A DNA stretch of 32,710 bases from Patescibacteria group bacterium. GTDB taxonomy: Bacteria; Patescibacteriota; Minisyncoccia; Phycocordibacterales; PALSA-1337. Under the pieces are notes generated by a model that had not been told where the DNA came from, searched no databases, and was given only the letters and a program-made list of their open reading frames with translations. The position numbers and the translations under genes were made by a program. Positions 30,172-32,710 of the stretch are shown in pieces (positions within the stretch are counted from its first letter, which is position 1; every line of letters starts with the position of its first letter). The stretch covers positions 88,366 to 121,075 of the forward strand of contig JAGXAG010000003.1 in assembly GCA_018971685.1 (NCBI GenBank). The letters are read 5' to 3'.

Positions 30172-30182
30172 GACTAAACAAA

Positions 30183-31355
30183 ATGACTGTCAATCCTACT
30201 GATTTCAGAGAGGTAATCTATCCAGATGGACAAAAACTTTTCTTTAGTAAAAAGCATTCTTTTCATGATCATTTTGCACATAAGAGGAAAACAACAAAAT
30301 TTCCATATCATAAAAATATCCTACTTTTTCTCAAAGAGAATCCTGCAATAAATATATACTTTACATTGGATGAGGAGGCCAAGCCATTCAAAAAAATCGA
30401 ACAAGGGTTCCTTATAAATATGGTTTCTTACAGTGAATTCTGTAAGACAATTGGAACTAAAACTGGCGGCAGATCAAAAGCTTTTCTGGGACAAAATTTA
30501 AGTCTGAAAGACATTAATTTCACCGATAACGATAAAGACGAATTCATACGAGCTAATGCTTCTGAAAAGAATATTGTGGGTGCGGTCCAAAGCCTTCATC
30601 CGGATGTTCAAAAGAAGATTATGGATTCTTTAAGTTCGCTTGAGACCATAAATACATACACACCAAAAAGAGAAATAAATCAGAATGAATTCGTATCGGC
30701 GTTTACCAGGTTTCTCACTGATTCTTCTGTTCAGGCTGCATTTTATAATCAGCTTCCACATATCCAGATTGAGATACTCAAATCGCACATCAAATTTTTG
30801 AAGGAAAATCTAGATAAAAATGAAACCTTCATCCAAAATTGGATTGATGAGGATGATGGCAAATTCAGAAAACAGAGATGTTTAATTTTTGGTCTAGAAT
30901 ACGTTGACCCCAAGAGGGAGGGGCAGGTATCAGGCAAAAAGTTTGATATTTTAGCTGAACAAGATTTAGAGCACCACGTAATTTTTGAATTGAAATCACC
31001 AAAAGATGAAATCTTCAAGATCACGGAAGAATCCACAGTTGCAGGTGGTGTTACAACAGAATATAACATCTCTCCCCAGCTATCCCGAGCAATTCCAGAG
31101 GTTCTTGGTTATAAGGGACTTTATGAAAAAGCAAGTAACGAGGAACTGCAAAAGATTGGGGTCAATGTAAGAAAGCCTATAAGAAAATGTGTGATCGTTT
31201 TAGGTACAAAGAAGGATGATCCCGTATGGAAAGATAATTTTGAGCGCGTATCAAATTGTTTGAATGGAATTGAGTTACTCACCTACAATCACCTTATTGA
31301 ACGTCTGGAAAATACCGTTAAAAATCTTGAAGAAAATACATCAGCTATTACCTAA
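30183..31355 (+). CDS. Shedu-like (SduA, DUF4263) anti-phage nuclease
   Basis: 390 aa (ATG 30150 adds 11 residues inside res). The C-terminal part matches the DUF4263 pattern: RCLIFGLEYVDPKREGQVSG KKFDIL with Asp255, then HHVIFELKSP with Glu269 and Lys271 (PD-(D/E)xK core), a long helix ending SPQLSRAIPEVLGYKGLYEK (Gln-containing helix of the fold), and RKCVIVLGTKKDD, ELLTYNHLIERLENTV. Shedu proteins are nucleases that nick or cut phage DNA as single-gene defence. The N-terminal 170 residues form a separate, unrecognised sensor-like domain (DEEAKPFKKIEQGFLINMVS). Codon use and operon spacing (11 nt from res) fit the same island. Confidence 0.78.
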   Translation: MTVNPTDFREVIYPDGQKLFFSKKHSFHDHFAHKRKTTKFPYHKNILLFLKENPAINIYFTLDEEAKPFKKIEQGFLINMVSYSEFCKTIGTKTGGRSKAFLGQNLSLKDINFTDNDKDEFIRANASEKNIVGAVQSLHPDVQKKIMDSLSSLETINTYTPKREINQNEFVSAFTRFLTDSSVQAAFYNQLPHIQIEILKSHIKFLKENLDKNETFIQNWIDEDDGKFRKQRCLIFGLEYVDPKREGQVSGKKFDILAEQDLEHHVIFELKSPKDEIFKITEESTVAGGVTTEYNISPQLSRAIPEVLGYKGLYEKASNEELQKIGVNVRKPIRKCVIVLGTKKDDPVWKDNFERVSNCLNGIELLTYNHLIERLENTVKNLEENTSAIT

Positions 31356-31365
31356 CACAAAAGCT

Positions 31366-32346
31366 ATGGAGAATCTAAAATCTCAAGTATCGGATATAAA
31401 TACTAAAATACGCGACTTTGTTAATGACTCTACAATAAAGAAGACAAATATCTTTGCGAAAAAACATGATGGCGACTGGAATCAGTTTTGTGCGGCACTG
31501 GATACGATCGGTGATACATGTTTAGCCGTTGAAGGGTTCCAGAGGGACCAAAGTGATTTTGTAAAAAATCCCTATCTTACTACATACGGAATTTTACAAG
31601 CACTTTTCATACAACAAGATAGCGTAAATTACTTGAAAACTGCATTATTTGGCAAAGACAAAAAAATTGATTGGTCCAGTAATAAATATTCAGAGTTGGC
31701 AAAGATTAGACAACTCAGAAACGAGACGATCGGACACCCAGTAAAAACCGAAAAGAAAAGAGGTAAGTCAAAGTATATGGATGGCGAAGTATCCTCTTGT
31801 ATGATAGACCGGTCCTCTTTATCGAAAGAGGGTTTTAGTTACATGCTATGGATGAGCTCAGGGACCGAAACAAAGCACGTAAAGTTTTCCGATGTTCTAA
31901 ATGCACAAAATCAAAATCTCAGTGCGGAACTTGAAGCTATTCTGAAGGAATTACAAAAAGAGGAAAAGGAACACAAGGTAAAATTTAAAGGGGAAAAGCT
32001 TGCTGATATCTTGAATGCCAGATCATTATACGAAATCAATCTAATTTATGGGGTGCACTGGGATGACCACCTTGCTTGGCCAAGTTTTGATCATTACCAT
32101 GAACGATATAAGAAAATACGAGCAGGTCTTGAAAGTCGTTATGGTAAATTCGGAACAATTCTGAGAATCCCGGGCACTGAAGAAGTTGTAAAAAAGCTAG
32201 ACTACGTTTTTTCTAAGATTGAGGGTTTTAAAATTAGTCGAAAGTTTGATGATTACGAGTTTGAAGTTTATGTTGACGCTCTTGATGCTGGACTAAAAGA
32301 ACTCAAGACACACCTTGAAGAAATAGACAAAGAATTTGAAATATGA
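31366..32346 (+). CDS. Unrecognised protein with HEPN-like R-x5-H motif
   Basis: 326 aa from ATG 31366, 10 nt after the Shedu stop; an upstream ATG 31264 would overlap Shedu and is unlikely. N-terminal half is helical: NQFCAALDTIGDTCLAVEGF, then GILQALFIQQDSVNYLKTAL, and LAKIRQLRNETIGHP, in which Arg118-Asn119-x4-His124 is the R-N-x4-H signature of HEPN ribonucleases. The middle (WMSSGTETKHVKFSDVLNAQ) and a charged helix (LEAILKELQKEEKEHKVKFK) follow, then a C-terminal helical domain. HEPN proteins cut RNA in toxin-antitoxin and abortive-infection systems. The motif and defence context suggest a toxin or effector, but the family is not recognised and the nuclease role is inferred. It overlaps the next gene by 4 nt (ATGA). 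Confidence 0.6.
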   Translation: MENLKSQVSDINTKIRDFVNDSTIKKTNIFAKKHDGDWNQFCAALDTIGDTCLAVEGFQRDQSDFVKNPYLTTYGILQALFIQQDSVNYLKTALFGKDKKIDWSSNKYSELAKIRQLRNETIGHPVKTEKKRGKSKYMDGEVSSCMIDRSSLSKEGFSYMLWMSSGTETKHVKFSDVLNAQNQNLSAELEAILKELQKEEKEHKVKFKGEKLADILNARSLYEINLIYGVHWDDHLAWPSFDHYHERYKKIRAGLESRYGKFGTILRIPGTEEVVKKLDYVFSKIEGFKISRKFDDYEFEVYVDALDAGLKELKTHLEEIDKEFEI

Positions 32347-32560
32347 AAAGGGAACAAACTAGAACTAGGCACATTAACGAGAAGTATTTTTTCGATATCC
32401 CAGTTTTTCGTTGTGATTTTGATACCTGGGTTAAAGATCAAGAAGATAAGAGAAACAAGTTGGCTCAAAACCTTGCCGGGAAGGATAAGAAAGTTACAGA
32501 ACGCGAGGTTGATTTTGCAGAAAAATGGCTTCGTCCAAACTGGTCAGCATACTATTACAG
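32343..32560 (+). pseudogene. Last operon gene, truncated by an IS element
   Basis: ATG 32343 overlaps the previous stop by 4 nt. About 72 residues of genuine-looking sequence (FFDIPVFRCDFDTWVKDQED, later VTEREVDFAEKWLRPNWSAY) run to about 32560; the frame then enters the insertion-sequence end and stops at 32591 after a few foreign residues. It is thus the 5' part of a gene interrupted by the IS. No family recognised; coupling with the HEPN-like gene suggests a partner such as an antitoxin or second subunit. Confidence 0.6.
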
Positions 32561-32710
32561 TGTGTACTTCCCCCATTTCTTCAGACACTGACCTTGTGTT
32601 GGGAATTGTACGCCGCCGCGGCCTGAATCGCAAACTGGGCTGGTGCCATATCGAGCGACGAATGTATCCGGGCGTTGTTGTAGATCCAGATTGAGCGGTA
32701 GATCTCGGCC
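32561..32710 (-). mobile_element. IS3-family (IS150-like) insertion sequence, 3' end only
   Basis: The element appears to begin at 32561 or 32563: TGTACTTCCCCCATTTCT resembles the IS150-group terminal repeat (TGTACTG-CCCCA type). The transposase stop lies 18 nt inside. The other end, and any target-site duplication, are outside the window. Confidence 0.65.
32581..32710 (-). CDS. IS3/IS150 transposase OrfB, C-terminal part (5' end outside window)
   Basis: The minus strand reads AEIYRSIWIYNNARIHSSLD and on to MAPAQFAIQAAAAYNSQHKV before TGA at 32581-32583. The IYNN.R.H.SL...P pattern is the C-terminus of the rve integrase core of IS3-family OrfB. The catalytic DDE residues lie upstream beyond the window. 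GC-rich compared with the defence genes, consistent with a recent insertion. Confidence 0.8.
   Translation of the reverse strand, partial: AEIYRSIWIYNNARIHSSLDMAPAQFAIQAAAAYNSQHKVSV

Noticed and set aside
31264-31365. Upstream start (ATG 31264) for the HEPN-like gene
   Set aside because: It would overlap Shedu by 92 nt, and the added residues (hydrophobic, Pro/Leu-rich) look like a frame shadow; ATG 31366 sits 10 nt after the Shedu stop like the other junctions.
1-32710. CRISPR arrays, tRNA or rRNA genes
   Set aside because: No regularly spaced repeats and no tRNA-like or rRNA-like stretches were seen on either strand by eye; a covariance-model scan would be needed to exclude degenerate ones.

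Overview
The window most resembles a chromosomal segment of a Patescibacteria (Candidate Phyla Radiation) bacterium. This rests on gene content (a LamG-domain prepilin-like protein, a P3A-type proton ATPase, HlyD-type adaptors without outer-membrane partners, many short membrane proteins), compact spacing and few Shine-Dalgarno sequences. No 16S rRNA or other phylogenetic marker is present, so the assignment is an inference. TGA is used as an ordinary stop, so no recoding is needed.

Layout. (1) 1-8700, ion and redox: a ZIP-family metal transporter (5' end outside the window), a type II NADH dehydrogenase-like flavoprotein, a metal-type P-ATPase with an altered TM4 motif, an AT-rich insert (LamG prepilin plus an integrase relic), a DUF3298-like anchored protein, and a P3A-type H+-ATPase. 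(2) 8760-12940: an ABC-2 exporter pair (DrrA/DrrB-like) with an opposed PAP2 phosphatase between its halves, a HIGH-motif nucleotidyltransferase, thioredoxin, an SDR oxidoreductase, and two very small membrane-protein genes. (3) 12945-18373, minus strand: a six-gene operon of ECF sigma factor, small membrane protein (candidate anti-sigma), DUF5666-like protein, MacA-like adaptor, MacB-type ATPase and permease. It looks like a self-regulated envelope-stress or efflux unit. (4) 18488-23575, minus strand: a matrixin-type metalloprotease, a DHA2 MFS exporter with a hairpin-less and a long HlyD adaptor, and a YdeI/OmdA-like protein. (5) 23884-24526: an unknown gene with its own promoter and terminator. 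(6) 24670-32560: a co-directional defence island of AbiEi/AbiEii, type III Mod and Res, a Shedu-like (DUF4263) nuclease, an unrecognised protein with a HEPN-like R-x5-H motif, and a last gene cut by an IS3/IS150-type element that runs off the window.

The most notable points are these. The defence genes are packed with overlaps or gaps of at most 11 nt, so the whole island reads as one operon behind a promoter that overlaps a 42-nt dyad, a candidate AbiEi operator. The HEPN-like gene and its truncated partner next to Shedu may be an undescribed defence module. In the host backbone, many genes have a -10 hexamer 6-7 nt before the start codon, which points to widespread leaderless transcription.
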